Shown in pieces: positions 12,540 through 24,002 of a stretch of DNA of 64,000 bases. This DNA is from Dichetophora obliterata (Eukaryota; Arthropoda; Insecta; Diptera; Sciomyzidae). How positions within the stretch are numbered: the first letter of the stretch is position 1; each line of letters starts with the position of its first letter. The translations under genes were made by a program, and so were the position numbers. The stretch is from assembly GCA_963920525.1 (NCBI GenBank), contig OY986439.1:28158819-28222818 (forward strand), read 5' to 3'. Under the pieces are notes generated by a model that was not told where the DNA came from, did not search any database, and was given only the letters and a program-made list of their open reading frames with translations.

Positions 12540-12990
12540 TAAAACAATATTAAAAAAAATTGAATTTTTATAATTTTTGTTTAATTGAAATAAGACATAA
12601 AATACCATTTTGTCGAAAAGTTAAATATCACAATTACTTTTTAATTAATTTTTAATAACAATTACATTAAAAATTAAATACATACCTGTTTTTTAAAAAA
12701 ATTACTTCAAGAGATGTTTTGAACTCTTGTAAAAAGCTTTTCCATTTATTGGTCTCTTGACCTAGTTTTAAAGGTCTATTAATTGGCACGAAACGTTTTA
12801 TATTGTATTTTTGTATCAAATCGACTATTTCTAGTCTATGGCGTCAAAAATTTGGTGTATGGGAGAGCAATCATTTAACATACATATAAAAATACCTTTT
12901 GATCCACCGATATCAAAAACTATCAATATTTTTTTTTAACAAAACACCCCCTTGTGTAAATCCTGGGTACGGTCCAGGTCCTTGATCCAG
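12540..12990. other. AT-rich DNA with one possible hAT end
   Basis: No gene. Positions 12945-12978 (C-run, then 'aaatcctgggtacggtcc') resemble the inverted form of the hAT end seen at 35338 (CAGGGCCGTAGCCAGGATTT), so an old hAT boundary is possible. Confidence 0.4.
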
Positions 12991-12998
12991 GTCCCAGG

Positions 12999-13105
12999 TT
13001 TAGTATCCCAAAAGAGATCGTCACGCCAGAAATCCTCGATAAATTCCATGGAATAACATTGGACGATCGGAAAATAAAAGTGTGTGAGGTAGCTGAGGCT
13101 GTAGG
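12999..13105 (+). pseudogene. mariner transposase relic, N-terminal part
   Basis: The frame reads FSIPKEIVTPEILDKFHGIT, then LDDRKIKVCEVAEAVG. This matches the second helix-turn-helix region of mauritiana-type mariner transposases ('vtpe...kih.ivl.DRr.kvrEia...'). The frame is cut by the hAT-like insertion 13106-14514 and resumes at 14523. The first helix-turn-helix is missing or too decayed to see. Confidence 0.75.
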
Positions 13106-13321
13106 TAGAGTTCGCAAACTATCGATGGCACTATCGATATTTTCATACTATCATGGCTATCGATAGTTTCGATAGTATTTAAATATTTTTTTTCATTGAC
13201 ACTACTATTTAGGTGTCATTGCCATTGTTGTCAAATTCGTTTGATTTTGACAATTTTGCATGTTTTTTTTAGACTAAACTAACGCTTAAGGGATGCCCCT
13301 TATACATGTTTAATCATTGTG

Positions 13322-13767
13322 TTGATTCGGAGGATGGGTGATAGTTAGAAGAAGGGTGGATAGATGGAGTAGTGTCGGTGAAGATTTGTTTTAAATTTGC
13401 ACAGCTTAAAAGTGCGAGAAATACGCTCGCTGTGAGAATTCCACAACTTAACCGTGCGATTAAAGAATGAATTATCACGGTAATGCGATGTTCTTTTGGG
13501 TATCAAGGCAATGGTAAAGGAATAGGTTTGTACAGAATACACGGGCTGGTGGCGTCAAGATATCCTTGAACACTTCGCACTGTAGAACTTATACGATGCC
13601 TAATAGAGTCGATGCCTAATAGAGTTGACAGAGGATGAAATATTTTCATTCACTATCCAATATATTCGAAACATATTCGAAACATACATTCGATGAAACA
13701 AATCTTCACCGACACTACTCCATCTATCCACCCTTCAACTAACTATCACCCATCCTCCGAATCAACA
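13322..13767. repeat. Inverted repeat with about 70-bp arms
   Basis: Arms at 13322-13392 and 13697-13767 are nearly perfect inverted copies (start 'gattcggaggatgggtgata', end 'tatcacccatcctccgaatc'). Between them lies a LINE C-terminal fragment and a short direct repeat ('gatgcctaatagagt' twice near 13598-13625). It is probably a LINE 3' region duplicated in inverse orientation. Confidence 0.8.
13345..13560 (-). pseudogene. LINE reverse transcriptase C-terminal fragment
   Basis: The frame includes IPKRTSHYRDNSFFNRTVKLWN, then SERISRTFKLCKFKTNLHRHY, the typical 'p..r....r.sff.ra..lWN.LP..i......fk..l' tail after the LINE RT domain. Only the last 60 or so residues are present. It is carried within the hAT-like element. 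Confidence 0.7.
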
Positions 13768-14522
13768 CAGTTTGAATTGTACTAAATTTTTGGCCTGATA
13801 TGAGCTTTAGATCATGCGAAGATAAGCTAGAGTGATATATTTTTGCACCTTTTTAAAAACCTTGGCACTTGGCCAGTTCTTTCAACACATCGAAGATATG
13901 ACCAATCTTGGTTTTGCTTCAAAGTTTTCAATCCCCATATAAGTTATATGAAAGGGTGTTTCGGTTTTGTGTCATAACTTTGGCATATGTCATGCTAGAA
14001 GATTTGGTATATTTATAGTAATATTTTCGTGGAACACAGCTACATCGATTACACAGTTCTGTCGTAAGTCTTTTGATTCGTGTTCATTTAGAAAACAAAA
14101 CATACTTTTTCAAGAAACGAGCAATATTGTTCAGGTATGTTAATACTACTATAGTTATAATTATTTGTAATGTTGTTATAAATATTATTTTAATGTTATA
14201 AATACCTTACATAATTTTTACTTACTATTTTTTGAATTGTGTCAATTAATATTTATTGAGTTTGATTGCTCATAATTTTATTGTTAATGAAAAAAAATAA
14301 TTGAATTGAAAAAATTAAATTGTTCAGATCATTCAGATCTTGCTGTGTATGAGACCTTCTATAAAATAAATAAAATATCAATGTTAAAGCCAAGACCACT
14401 TTAACTACATATTAACATAAACACTATCGAAAACTATCGATGGTTTATCGATGGTAAGTAAAAAACTATCGCTCACTATCGATGGTCGCGACTATCGAAA
14501 GTTTGCAAACTCTGGCTGTAGG

Positions 14523-14720
14523 TAGCTCAACTGAGCAAGTACGTCATATTTTACATAAATATTTGGACATGAAAAAGCTATCCGTGCAATGCGTGCCGCG
14601 ATTGGTCATGCTCACTCTTAAGCACAGCCGTGTGACCACTCCAAAGAAAAGTTTGGCAAAGGTTCAACCGCAATTTGAAGGTGTTTTTGCAACTTTTCAT
14701 AATCGTAGAAAAAACGTGGA
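14523..14720 (+). pseudogene. mariner transposase relic, middle part
   Basis: This continues the frame of 12999-13105: SSTEQVRHILHKYLDMKKLS, then CVPRLV, matching the mariner 'WVPRL' motif (Trp replaced by Cys). The frame is cut again at 14721 by a TA-flanked element. A last piece with TPETKKESKQ (mariner 'TPETKeqSkqW') resumes at 15846-15895. Two successive insertions therefore broke one mariner copy. Confidence 0.78.
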
Positions 14721-14722
14721 TA

Positions 14723-15843
14723 CTGCACGCAGAGAAAAGACTTGGTGGAGACATGATTTCTACAATAATACTTTTTTTACTAAAATTATTTTATTATTTC
14801 TGCAAACACAAATTTTTGCCTTAATAAAGTCATTATTTACTAATGGTTGTACCAAAAATAACATTATATTTGAAATCATAACATCATTGAAATTTCCTCA
14901 ACTATTAGTTGCAACAAAAATGTTGTAGTTCTGTCAATCATGATAAATGTGAATATTATTATAGAGACAAACATATTAGAATTTTGAATGTATGTCTGAA
15001 CTATTCATTGATTGTTGGCATACGAAGGAGAACATAACCAAAAATCGAAAGAATTTATTGTGTCTGAACAGTTTGCAGGAAAAACTTTCACTTCATTCAG
15101 ACACAATAAGTTTTATCGATTCCTGGCTATGTGCCGTTTCGTTTGTCATCTGTTCAATTATTATGTTTTGTTTTAAATTGCCTTATCCTAAAAACAGCGC
15201 GCAGAAAAGTGACATTTTCGACATTAATTGTAGCAAACATATTTCTGTTTACCGTAAAAATATTTTGCAGTTCTGACCATATTTTGTTTATCACAAATAT
15301 TGCTATTTTTGTGACAATGCACTTAATGTACCATGTTTATGAATGGCATTAGTCAGGCAAGCGGTATTAACGGCTGTGAGCGGTAGAACGGTTGCGGCTT
15401 GTAAGCGGAAAAGCCGAGTTTCAAACCCCAGCTCAGACAGAAAATGTTATCAAAAATATTTTTCAATTGAATTAATATTTCTGTTCAGCCCAGACAATGG
15501 CAAACCTCTGGAGATATCTTGATTAATAGCTGTGCAAATTGGAGTGCATGAAAATAAAAAAATAAAATTATTGTTTAATAATATTCTGGATCCAAAAAAT
15601 AAATTCATAATATAGGTGTTACAATCATTCTATTTTCGGCCCAATAAGAGAATAATGATTGCTTCAATAATATTTTGGTTCCTACAAAAAAGTTCCTTTT
15701 CTAAATATGGTTGTTGTAATCATTTTATCATGATCAAAGAAAATATATGTTTAAGAACATGTTAGCAACAATCATAATCCGATTCATACTATGATCCTCT
15801 TAAAACATGGTTGTTGCAACTATGTTTTTTCTCTGCGTGTGCA
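14723..15843. mobile_element. TA-flanked non-autonomous element with GCAGAGAAAA ends
   Basis: The left end CTGCACGCAGAGAAAA and the right end TTTTCTCTGCGTGTGCA are inverted matches, flanked by TA at 14721-14722 and 15844-15845. The element is 1121 bp. It sits inside the mariner relic and itself contains a SINE (15354-15530) and a short hairpin at about 15056-15110. No transposase gene was seen; the short frames at 14992-15352 have no recognisable domain. Confidence 0.72.
15354..15530 (+). mobile_element. tRNA-derived SINE, variant head
   Basis: The 3' half ('agctcagacagaaaat', 'tttttcaattga', 'ttctgttc', 'gacaatggcaaacct') matches the SINE at 36212-36556. The 5' head is a different tRNA-like sequence with a box-B-like 'gtttcaaacc'. 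The copy is 3' truncated compared with the other two. Confidence 0.65.
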
Positions 15844-16016
15844 TAACACACCTGAGACCAAGAAAGAGTCAAAGCAGTGAAATTTTCCGGATTCTTTCTC
15901 TTAATAGAAAAAATAAACAAAAATCGTTACTTAGAGATATCTGATTAAAATTTTATGAAACTTAGATGCTTTTGATAAAAAATATTAATTTTCCCTTCGT
16001 TTATGGAAAAAATTTT

Positions 16017-16233
16017 TTAAATATAAAAATCAATACAGTTTTGTGGGCGATTGAACCAATTTTCTAAGCTCTTTTTCCACTCCGAAAAAAGATTTTAAAA
16101 AAACATACGTTCTAAAGGCATCCACTGCATCTTTTGGGCGTTGGAAAATGAGACCTTGCAGTTTATTTGTCATGTGCTGGAATAAAGTATAGTCATTGGG
16201 TGTTATAAGATTTTTATACGGCGGATGATTCAT
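16017..16233 (-). pseudogene. mariner transposase C-terminal fragment
   Basis: The minus frame starts near HPPYKNLITPNDYTLFQHM, equivalent to mariner 'HPPYSPDLaPsDyhLF..l' with the last catalytic Asp kept (PND). It continues through NKLQGLIF...DAVDAF to the end of the protein. It is the opposite strand to the split mariner at 12999-15895, so it comes from another copy. Confidence 0.7.
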
Positions 16234-16239
16234 TAAATG

Positions 16240-16635
16240 GACTTTTTGAAAACCTGAAAAAGATAGTAGTTTTGGATCAATGGGTGGGAGCTCGAGTTGT
16301 CCTGTCGAAAAGTGATTTGTTTTCGCCGATTGATATTCCTCGGCTCTGCGAAAAATGGAACCCGGAAAAATGGCCCCAAAGCGAAAAATTAAAAAAAGCC
16401 CAAAATTTTATATGGCACATAACAACACGCAAAATTGGGGCCATATTTATGGTGTCATTTTTCCTTTTTTGGCGCGGGTCTATTTTTCAAATCTCAATTT
16501 ACAAAAAGTGAAGTTATTTCACTACTATCACAAATGGTTTGCCCTTGTACGGAATGTTAAAAAAAACCTTTCGTAAAAGTGCTAATAATTTTTTTCATTT
16601 TTGTTTTTCTTAAAAAAGAGCTGCAAGGTAAGGAT
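16240..16635. other. Unassigned DNA
   Basis: No recognisable protein or TIR; the short frames at 16272-16576 have no domain I know. Confidence 0.45.
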
Positions 16636-17280
16636 ATTCGATATACATCGATGCATCGGATTTACTCAATGTTTACAATTCGATACATCGACTTGATCCG
16701 ATGTTTTGAAAAGCTTTTGACATACTCGATGGTTTGATGTATTTTCATATAACATCGAATAAATTTTAACCACCTAATGAAACTATTATATAAAAAACTA
16801 AATAAAAAAAGTAATTAAAAAGGAAAACACTGAAAATAGGACAATAATACTGGAATTTCTATGATTGTAGTGGCTTTTTTGTTTTACTTTTTGTAATAAA
16901 TATGACCAATATTCTTATATATTGACCTTATTTTTTAGAATAACCAATATTCTTATGTTTATTGCGTTTATGTTTTTTAATAAACAACAACTGAATCAGA
17001 GAATAATTGCAAAAAATTGTGTTTTTTCTTCCTTAGTTATGGATAAAAGACGTCCGGACAAGGACAGGGGTTTTGTATTAGCTCTTAATAAATTAAAATA
17101 GTCATAGCTAAATTAAAAATAGTTAAGGAAGGGGCTGATTTTAGCATTGTGATGTAATGGTAGAAAAAGTACTCGATTTTTAGAAAATATCGATGTTTTT
17201 CAACGATATATCGGAAAGTATCGATGCACTGTCTCGATGCATTACATCGAAAAAAACATCGATGTATTTTTCAAGTGGGG
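16636..17280. mobile_element. Probable non-autonomous element with ATCGATG clusters
   Basis: Both ends (about 16636-16760 and 17170-17280) are crowded with 'acatcgatg', 'catcga' and 'tatcgatg' in opposite orientations, while the middle is plain AT-rich. This layout resembles the hAT-like element at 13106-14514. I could not define exact ends or a TSD. Confidence 0.45.
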
Positions 17281-17639
17281 TGTCCACTAACGCAAGGAAT
17301 CATTTGAGGTCTTTTTTCATTTCAGTTTTTAACCAAATTTAATTTTATATAATGGGGTAATAAGTAATTTTCCTGGTCCATTTTTCGCAGAGTCATATTC
17401 CGTACATGGCCGAAGGTTTCTAGCAAAAAGTTGTGGTGTATGTTCCTTTTTCTGAAAACACAGACGACTTTTTCAAAGTGAATACTGCGTGATTGGGTTT
17501 ATCTGTAGAGACCATTAGAGTCGACTGCTGTTTAGTTTCGGGGTTCATAATCTTGATTATCCATGATTTGTTTAAAAATGTAAGCAAAAGAGTTTGCTAC
17601 TTTCATTGGAGGATAGTTATGAGCACCAAAGAATTTATA

Positions 17640-18750
17640 CAGGGTGTCCCAGATCAACGTTACAATCCGCCGCTGGTTGATTCCTTGTACCAAGACAAGA
17701 AAAAAACTGTATATCAGACCGGGGTCCATCTCTCCCCTGTTTCGAACTATAAGCGGAAGTATAGCAAAAAATGGCATTCGTAGGTGTTATCAGTTTTAAT
17801 GAAATAACTTAAAAAGTATTACAGATAGGAACCAATTTGAAACGGAGTTATAAAGCTTTTTAAATACTCAACTAATAACTGTTATAGTTTTTTGTTATTT
17901 TTAACCTTGGAATAATTTAAAGCAACTTAAATATGAAAAATATGTTTTTATTTTCTTTTTTTCACTTTAAGCTCGTTTTACGTAAAAAAAAGTTATAATA
18001 TAATTTTTTTTCTGATGCAGTCTTAATCGCCATTTAGTTCTCTGCAATATTCCATTATGCGGCTTTATCGTACAACCACGAATAAGAGCGTATTTATAAT
18101 TTTATGAAAACATACACTCAAAAAGCACATACCATTTGCATGTGAATCTAATTTGATTTTTAAGAAAAGTTAAAAAATATTAAATACGGGAAAAAAAGAG
18201 ATGTGCATTTCCTGATTATGGTCTTATGACTAAAAAACAATTTGTGAAGCTAAACTTTGCTGTTACCGTGTTGGGTTGTAAGTGTTTTTGAGTATATGTT
18301 TTCATAAAATAAATAATTTGCTCTTATTTGTTATTGTACGGTGAAACCGCATAATTAAATATTGCAGAGAATTACTTGGAGATTAAGACTGGATCAGAAA
18401 AAAAATACTAGAACTTTTTTATGTAAAACGAATTAAGTGAAAAAAAGAAAATATAAAACATATTTTTCATATTTAAATTGCTATAAATTATTCCATGGTT
18501 AAAAATACCACAAAAACTTTATTAGTTGTTAGTTGACTAATTAAAAAGCTTAAAGAAACCGTTTCAAATAGGTTTTTATCTGTAATACTTTTTAAGTTAT
18601 TGCATTAGAACTGATGACACCTATGAATGCCATTTTTTTGTATACTTCAAAACAGGGAGGAGATGGACCCTCATGTCATAAAATTTTTATATTGTCTTAG
18701 CCTAAGGAATAAATCAGTGCAGGATTAAAACGTTGATCTGGGACACCCTG
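17640..18750. mobile_element. Foldback element, CAGGGTGTCCCAG ends, TA flanks
   Basis: The 1111-bp element has termini CAGGGTGTCCCAGATCAACG, flanked by TA on both sides (17638-17639, 18751-18752). The arms run about 480 bp inward from each end (17640-18130 and 18280-18750) and are clearly homologous in inverse orientation but several percent diverged, with a short AT-rich loop. There is no coding capacity. The TA target and CAGGGTGTCCC end suggest the Tc1/mariner superfamily. Confidence 0.82.
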
Positions 18751-18775
18751 TATATTATGGATCAAAATAGAAAGC

Positions 18776-19029
18776 GTCAAAACACCTATCGTACTTGTTA
18801 GACTATTTACACGAATATTTATGCCAATCATATGAGCGGCTTACGAGTGTTTTTGCGGTTTTGTAAAAGATTTGTACTATAACGCCCTCTTGTGTTAAAA
18901 ATATATTCAAATATATAGCGTCAAAATATTCATCGTAAAAATAGTCATGCTAATCGTATGAGTAATTTAGGAGTTTATGGCGCTCAAAGTGTAAATCTAA
19001 ACCATCCAAATCAAAAATTTTATCAAAAC
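18776..19029. repeat. Old TE sequence flanking the 5-kb hAT
   Basis: Two diverged direct copies of about 110-140 bp ('gcgtcaaaa...ctatcgta' to 'gagtgttt' and 'gcgtcaaaatattcatcgta' to 'gagtttatgg') lie before the hAT. The sequence resumes at 24033 with 'catttaggaggagttcagtg', a phrase common at the ends of insect Helitron-like or other TE repeats. Family not determined. Confidence 0.4.
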
Positions 19030-19748
19030 CAGGGTGCGGAGAACGTTTGAAATACGATTGTTCTCAGTTATCGTTCTCCTCATATAAAATTGTTCTCGCA
19101 TATTATCGCGAACGAATGGGGAACTCTCTGCTGGCGTCGTATTTGTTATATCTGAAAAATTTGTCAGTTTCAAACGTATTCGATCGAATTTTTCACAAAA
19201 AAAAATAATAAGCAACGAACGTTCGTTTTTAATTTTTCATAAAAATTAATCGTTCAAAGAAAAATTCAGGAACGTTCGTTTTCTATAAAATGTTATGTTC
19301 CAACTATCAGCATCCACATCGTCGAGCGAGATTTCTTTTCAGTTATGTGTGCGTCATCGAATTTGGTATGTATTGTTTCTTGTATACGTTTTTATTTTTG
19401 CATTATCGCGAAAAAATTGTTGCGAATGCGTAGCACCGAGCGCTGTTTGTGTTGCTGTTGAATTAACATTTATGTATTAATATCATAAAAAACACAAAAA
19501 AAATTGATTTGACCTTGTAGATGTTATCACCATTCCGTACAAGGGCGAATAATTTTGTGATTATATCTGTGTCGATAAGCAATAATAGCTTAATTTGACT
19601 TACGACAGATCTAAGTTATTGATGTAGCAGTGTTCTGCGCATATATCACTATAAGCACACAAAATCTAGAGATTCGCGATCGGTACTTTCATCATATAAA
19701 GGTATTTTATTGACTGAATTCTTCCGGACGCATTTGTAAGCAGCCCTA

Positions 19749-20750
19749 TCTATAGTAATAAAACTCATTTTCTGTTTGTTTGTTTGACATTTATACAAAT
19801 CTAAACGGCTCAACGGATTTTGTTCAAACTAGGTATCATATTAAGTGCATCCTAACTTAAAATGTTACATACTTAGTTTTTGCCACGCCCCCTCTGAAAT
19901 TTTTCAACTAACGGTAATTTTTTTATTATAAAACTTTTTAGCATTGGAGATTTTTTTTGTACTTAATTTTAAAAAATTTCTGTTATTTTGACATAAAAAA
20001 CATTCACATATCTTCAAAATTGGAGAAATTTTCAGTATAACGACTTTTTCATAAAACATCGTTGCCTAAGAATGAGAAAAAAACGACATGAAAATCAAAG
20101 TTTCTTCTTTCGATGCAAATATCTCCGCTGTCCATTAATATATTTGATTCAAATTTTTTTTGATCAAAAGTTCAATAAAATCACTTCACAAAAATAGGTT
20201 GAACTGTACCGTTTTGTCAGTGTATATATGTTTTATGATTATGTCAAAAAAGGTCCAAAATATTGACTTTTTACTCAAAAAATGACTCAAAAATTGTTGT
20301 TGTTGTAAAAACGAGATCAATTAAAAATTGCACGTCTGGCTACCTTTCATATGACATAGCATTAATTTGCAAAAATTCTTCCAGCTAAGCGCAAAAATTA
20401 TTTTACTGTTTTGTCATCAAAACAACAACCCCTTTGATTTTTTTCGCGAAATTTATTTTTTCCAAAATGTTGTTTTTATATTTTTTACAAAAAAGTCAAG
20501 TCTCAAAAATAATTTATGTGAAAAAATTACCCCAATATCTCTTTCCAATCAAAAGTTATGGCTAAAAATCTATTTTTTCATACAATTGACTATTAATAAA
20601 ACTTAGTTTTGTGTTAAAATTCTCTATATAGTTTGAACGTCCCCATATATCTCTAAGAATGCAGTTGTGTGTCTAAAGTAATTACGAACATTTTGGATTA
20701 TATAAAATTTTCTTTATAGTGATCATCTACTTATATTTTGCATCCCCACC
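19749..20750 (+). mobile_element. Helitron 5' fragment
   Basis: It begins TCTATAGTAATAAAACTC directly after an A, then 'tgtttgtttgtttgac' and 'acggctcaacggattttgtt', the classic 5' leader of insect Helitrons. For about 1 kb it matches, in reverse, the Helitron at 36558-38839 (its 5' half, 37830-38839). No CTAG 3' end was found, so this copy is truncated near 20750. It lies inside the 5-kb hAT. Confidence 0.75.
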
Positions 20751-21145
20751 CCCAATATTTTTGTTACCCTTTCATGTCAACTTTTCCATTTCAGGAAAAA
20801 AAAAATGTTTCTTACTTCAGATTCAGAAATTTAGGTTCAATTAACAATATACTAAAAGAAAAAAATAAATAAATTTCATGGAAAAGGGTGTAGAGCCTAA
20901 GGAAATTTGTACAATATATTAACCAAAATACACAAAAGGAGTAAAAAAAATGTTTTGATTATATATATTTTTTTATTATTTTTTTTATTAAATAATATAA
21001 AACATAAAAAATATTGCAATTCAATTAAGCATAACATTTTATAACATAAACATTAATTGATGTTATGGAAAAAATATGCATTTAATACAAAGTTTAATGT
21101 CATTTCAAAGGTACGGAAACATAAATATCATATATTTACAGAAAA
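20751..21145. other. AT-rich spacer between Helitron fragment and piggyBac gene
   Basis: No gene. It probably includes the 3' flank of the piggyBac copy (A/T-rich, about 20900-21140). TTAA sites occur but I cannot choose a boundary. Confidence 0.4.
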
Positions 21146-22999
21146 TTAATTAATTTTTAAATTGGCACTCACTCCATGAAAAGTTTGAAAACAAGTTCTT
21201 TCGCGAGAAATGCATAAATGTACATTGCATTTAATGCAAATAAAAAATGTTCGTCCTGTACACCCAATATTCTTACACCTTGTCGGATTGCTCAGCCCAT
21301 CATGAGCTGGAAGGTGTTCAAGCTTGTCTTCAATAATCTCACGTATAGGCCGAGCTTCATACTTTTTTTTGCTGGTTGTGGGTTCAATGTCATTGTCAAG
21401 AACACGCAGAGGTCTGCCACGCTTCCGAATTGTACCATCTTTTGCAGAAAACACTAGATGATTTGCCACACTCATCCGGAAATGGAGTAAGTCCAAAATG
21501 TTTTTTTTTTGGAATATTCAATAAACTGCAATCTTTTTTATAGAGCAGCCAGGAAGCTACCATAGCAAAATCAATGAAATGAGAGATTAGGCGTAGTGTC
21601 CATTTTGTTGACTTCAGAAATATTCTATAGTAACTGATAAGTTGATCTAATAAATCAACGCCGCCCATTGAGAAGTTATACTTTTGTATAATTTCCGGCC
21701 TTTTTACATCCAAAACTTGCTTTGACTTCTTGCAATATCTCTTAACAATGTCTTCCTCACCCCTTGCTACAAAATTTGAGGCAATATGAATAGCTCTGCT
21801 ATCCTGCCACTTTATCAAGCAAATTTTGTGATCATTGCTCACTAAGCTATCCATTGCACCACGTCCTCTTTTTTGCAACTCTTTATCTGAACTTAAACAT
21901 GCTGTTCCAAATCTGTTAATACGTGCGGTTCCAGCAGCATTTATTCTTAACTGCGTAAGGATTTCAAGCAAATTGTATGAGTTAAAAAAGTTATCAAAAT
22001 AAAGGTTATGGCCGGACTTTGTTAATCTTTTAATAAGGTGCAAAACTATTGTTGTTGAAAATCCATATTTTGCTAAGATTTCTGAATCAATTTTAGTTTG
22101 TTTTCCTTGGTATAGTTCAAAGTCATACGGAAATCCAGATTTTCCACATAAAACATAATTTTTGATACCCCACGGGTTTGGCTTTCCTTTATGATAAACT
22201 TTACAGGAAAGCCTTCCTTTAAAGGGAATTATTTGCTCATCGATGCAAACATCCTGCTCCACTGGTTATTTCAAGCATCGGTTTCGTATCGTATTAATTA
22301 GTGGACGTACTTTTATGAACTTGTCATCACAACCATTAGGAATAGACAAATTATCTATGAAATGAAGACATTTTCTCAGCTGATTAAATCTCCTTAGTGT
22401 CATTGATTCTTTAAAAAGAGAAACACCCAATGTTGGGTCCCAAAACAAAGAAAGTCTGCGTAATTGCATGCTTCCCATAGCGATTTGAAGGCCTATCAGA
22501 ACCTGAATCTCCTCCTTCGTGGCACTTTTAAAGCCTGCAATGGTGTTTTGTGTAGCATACAAGTTTGTAAAAAATGTAGTACTTTCAAAAAGTTCGTTGG
22601 TAAAGAATTGCTTAAAATATTCAAAAGGTTTTCTTAGATTGTTTTCTTGTGGAGCATCACAGGGTTCAAACAGAAATGGATTCGGTTCATACTCTAATCT
22701 ACGCCATTTTATGTCTTTTTTCAACGTAATTTCGTATTCTGGCCGAAAAGAGTTTTCACATGTTGTTACGGATTCAGCTACTTCTACCGGCTCACTTGCA
22801 TCGCTAATAAAATTTAATTCATGCTCACCGGACTTTTCATGTACAATATCGGAACCATCTCGAAATTCATCAAAGTTTTCCTCAAAAATTTGTTCGTTCG
22901 TGTTATTATGCCTTATAAAAGAATTTATAAGAATCTCGTCCTCAGGATCAATCACTTCAATTTCACCTTCAGTACCGGTTTCAGATTTTACTGAACAGA
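21146..22999 (-). pseudogene. piggyBac transposase, nearly complete but disabled
   Basis: This minus-strand transposase encodes a cut-and-paste enzyme for TTAA sites. 22955 down to 22266 gives an acidic N-terminus and the block EVQVLIGLQIAMG-type helices ending KVRPLINTIRNRCLK. One in-frame TAA then occurs at 22263-22268. The same frame continues to about 21500 with CIDEQIIPFKGRL, LYFDNFFNSYNLLEI and NFSMGGVDLLDQLISYYRI, the three conserved catalytic Asp blocks of the family. A frameshift at the 10-T run 21501-21510 shifts to the frame ending at 21146. That frame holds IRKRGRPL and the C-terminal Cys/His zinc finger (CKNIGCTGRTFF.C.KC..HLC). Total length would be about 600 residues, normal for piggyBac. 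The open frame extends upstream of Met 22955 to about 23010, so the true start or a first exon is uncertain. Two lesions only suggest recent decay. Confidence 0.9.
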
Positions 23000-23204
23000 T
23001 TTTGTACCCAGCAACAAAATGTTAAACATAGATAACTAGTTGAGGTATCGATTTTTTGTTCGAACAAACATTTTTTTTTGTTATGAAAAGAACAACACTT
23101 TCTAATCGCGGCGCCCCAGTTATCGTAATAGTGCCTTTATAATTTTGCAGACCAGTGTTATTGAAAACATACGTATTAAAACGTTCTTCACTTCCTAATT
23201 TTCA

Positions 23205-23408
23205 GTGATGGGTAGAGTATCAAAAATAGACAAAAAATCTCTGGTCATCTATGACAAAATAAGTAACATTTCCAAATGTCTCTTATGCGAAAAACCTCTC
23301 ATGAGATGCGTACTAGGAAATATCAAAAGGCATAACGAGAGTGTGCACAAACATAATTTTGACTATGCTTCATCATCAAGATCATCAAGAAGTAATCATA
23401 CAATCTAA
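23205..23408 (+). pseudogene. BED zinc-finger exon, probably from the host hAT
   Basis: The 67-residue frame MGRVSKIDKKSLVIYDKISN has CLLC and then RHNESVH (C-x2-C ... H-x4-H), the BED-type DNA-binding finger found at the N-terminus of hAT transposases. It is preceded by a pyrimidine-rich 'cctaattttcag', a plausible splice acceptor. It lies near the right end of the 5-kb hAT. No downstream transposase domain follows before the right TIR, so the gene is broken by deletion. It could alternatively have arrived with another hAT. Confidence 0.65.
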
Positions 23409-23510
23409 TCATATAAAAACAATCACAACAAACCATATTTTTTCATTTGATTGGGCAAATCAAGTTTATTTAACTTATTAAAACATTATTTTTTCCTCAC
23501 ATGCATATGT

Positions 23511-24002
23511 GCAGTCCACATCTGTATTTTGGTTTCATCTTTTCATGTCAGCAAGTGTACAAAAATACAACAACAAACTTATATTTTGTCTAATAACTCT
23601 ACGTACAAACGAACGTTCGTGAATTTTTTTCTTCAAACGCTCATTTTTAATGAACAATTCCAAACGAACGTTTGTTGCTTTTTGTTGTTGTGTGAAAAAT
23701 TCGTTCGAAAAAATACAAAGCTCACAAATTTATCAGTGATAAAAAAACCACGCAAGCAGAGCGTTCCCTTTTCGATTGCGAACGTTCGTCTGCTTTTAAA
23801 TTTTTCGTTTGAAAAATTCTCACACACAGCAAAAAACAACAAACGTTCGTTTGGAATTGTTCATTAAAAATGAGCGTTTGAAGAAAAAATTCACGAAAGT
23901 TCGTTTGTACATAGAGTTATTAGACAAAATATAAGTTTGTTGTTGTATTTTTGTACACTTGCTGACATGAAAAGATGAAACCAAAATACAGATGTGGACT
24001 GC
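23511..24002. repeat. Inverted repeat next to hAT right end
   Basis: Arms of about 180-190 bp (23511-23700 and 23815-24002) are almost perfect inverted copies, starting 'gcagtccacatctgtatttt' and ending with its complement. Arms and spacer contain many AACGTTCG motifs, as does the left end of the element. The outer arm forms the subterminal part of the hAT right end. Confidence 0.88.

Larger units (their letters stand above)
13106..14514. mobile_element. Non-autonomous hAT-like element, TSD GCTGTAGG
   Basis: The left end TAGAGTTCGCAAAC and the right end GTTTGCAAACTCTG are inverted matches. The 8-bp target GCTGTAGG is repeated at 13098-13105 and 14515-14522. A TAGAG/CAGAG end with an 8-bp TSD indicates hAT. 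Subterminal regions are crowded with the palindromic motif CTATCGATAG and variants (about 13115-13170, 14425-14500), likely transposase-binding sites (inference). The interior has no hAT gene; it carries a LINE scrap and a 70-bp inverted repeat. It splits a mariner gene cleanly, and removing the element plus one TSD restores the reading frame. Confidence 0.88.

Noticed and set aside
10214..12985. One full hAT spanning both G/C-run ends around the LINE relic
   Set aside because: The right end match is weak and no 8-bp TSD pairs the flanks, so I kept only the left-end relic.
22519..23025. 168-residue plus-strand frame
   Set aside because: It is an exact shadow of the minus-strand piggyBac transposase gene.
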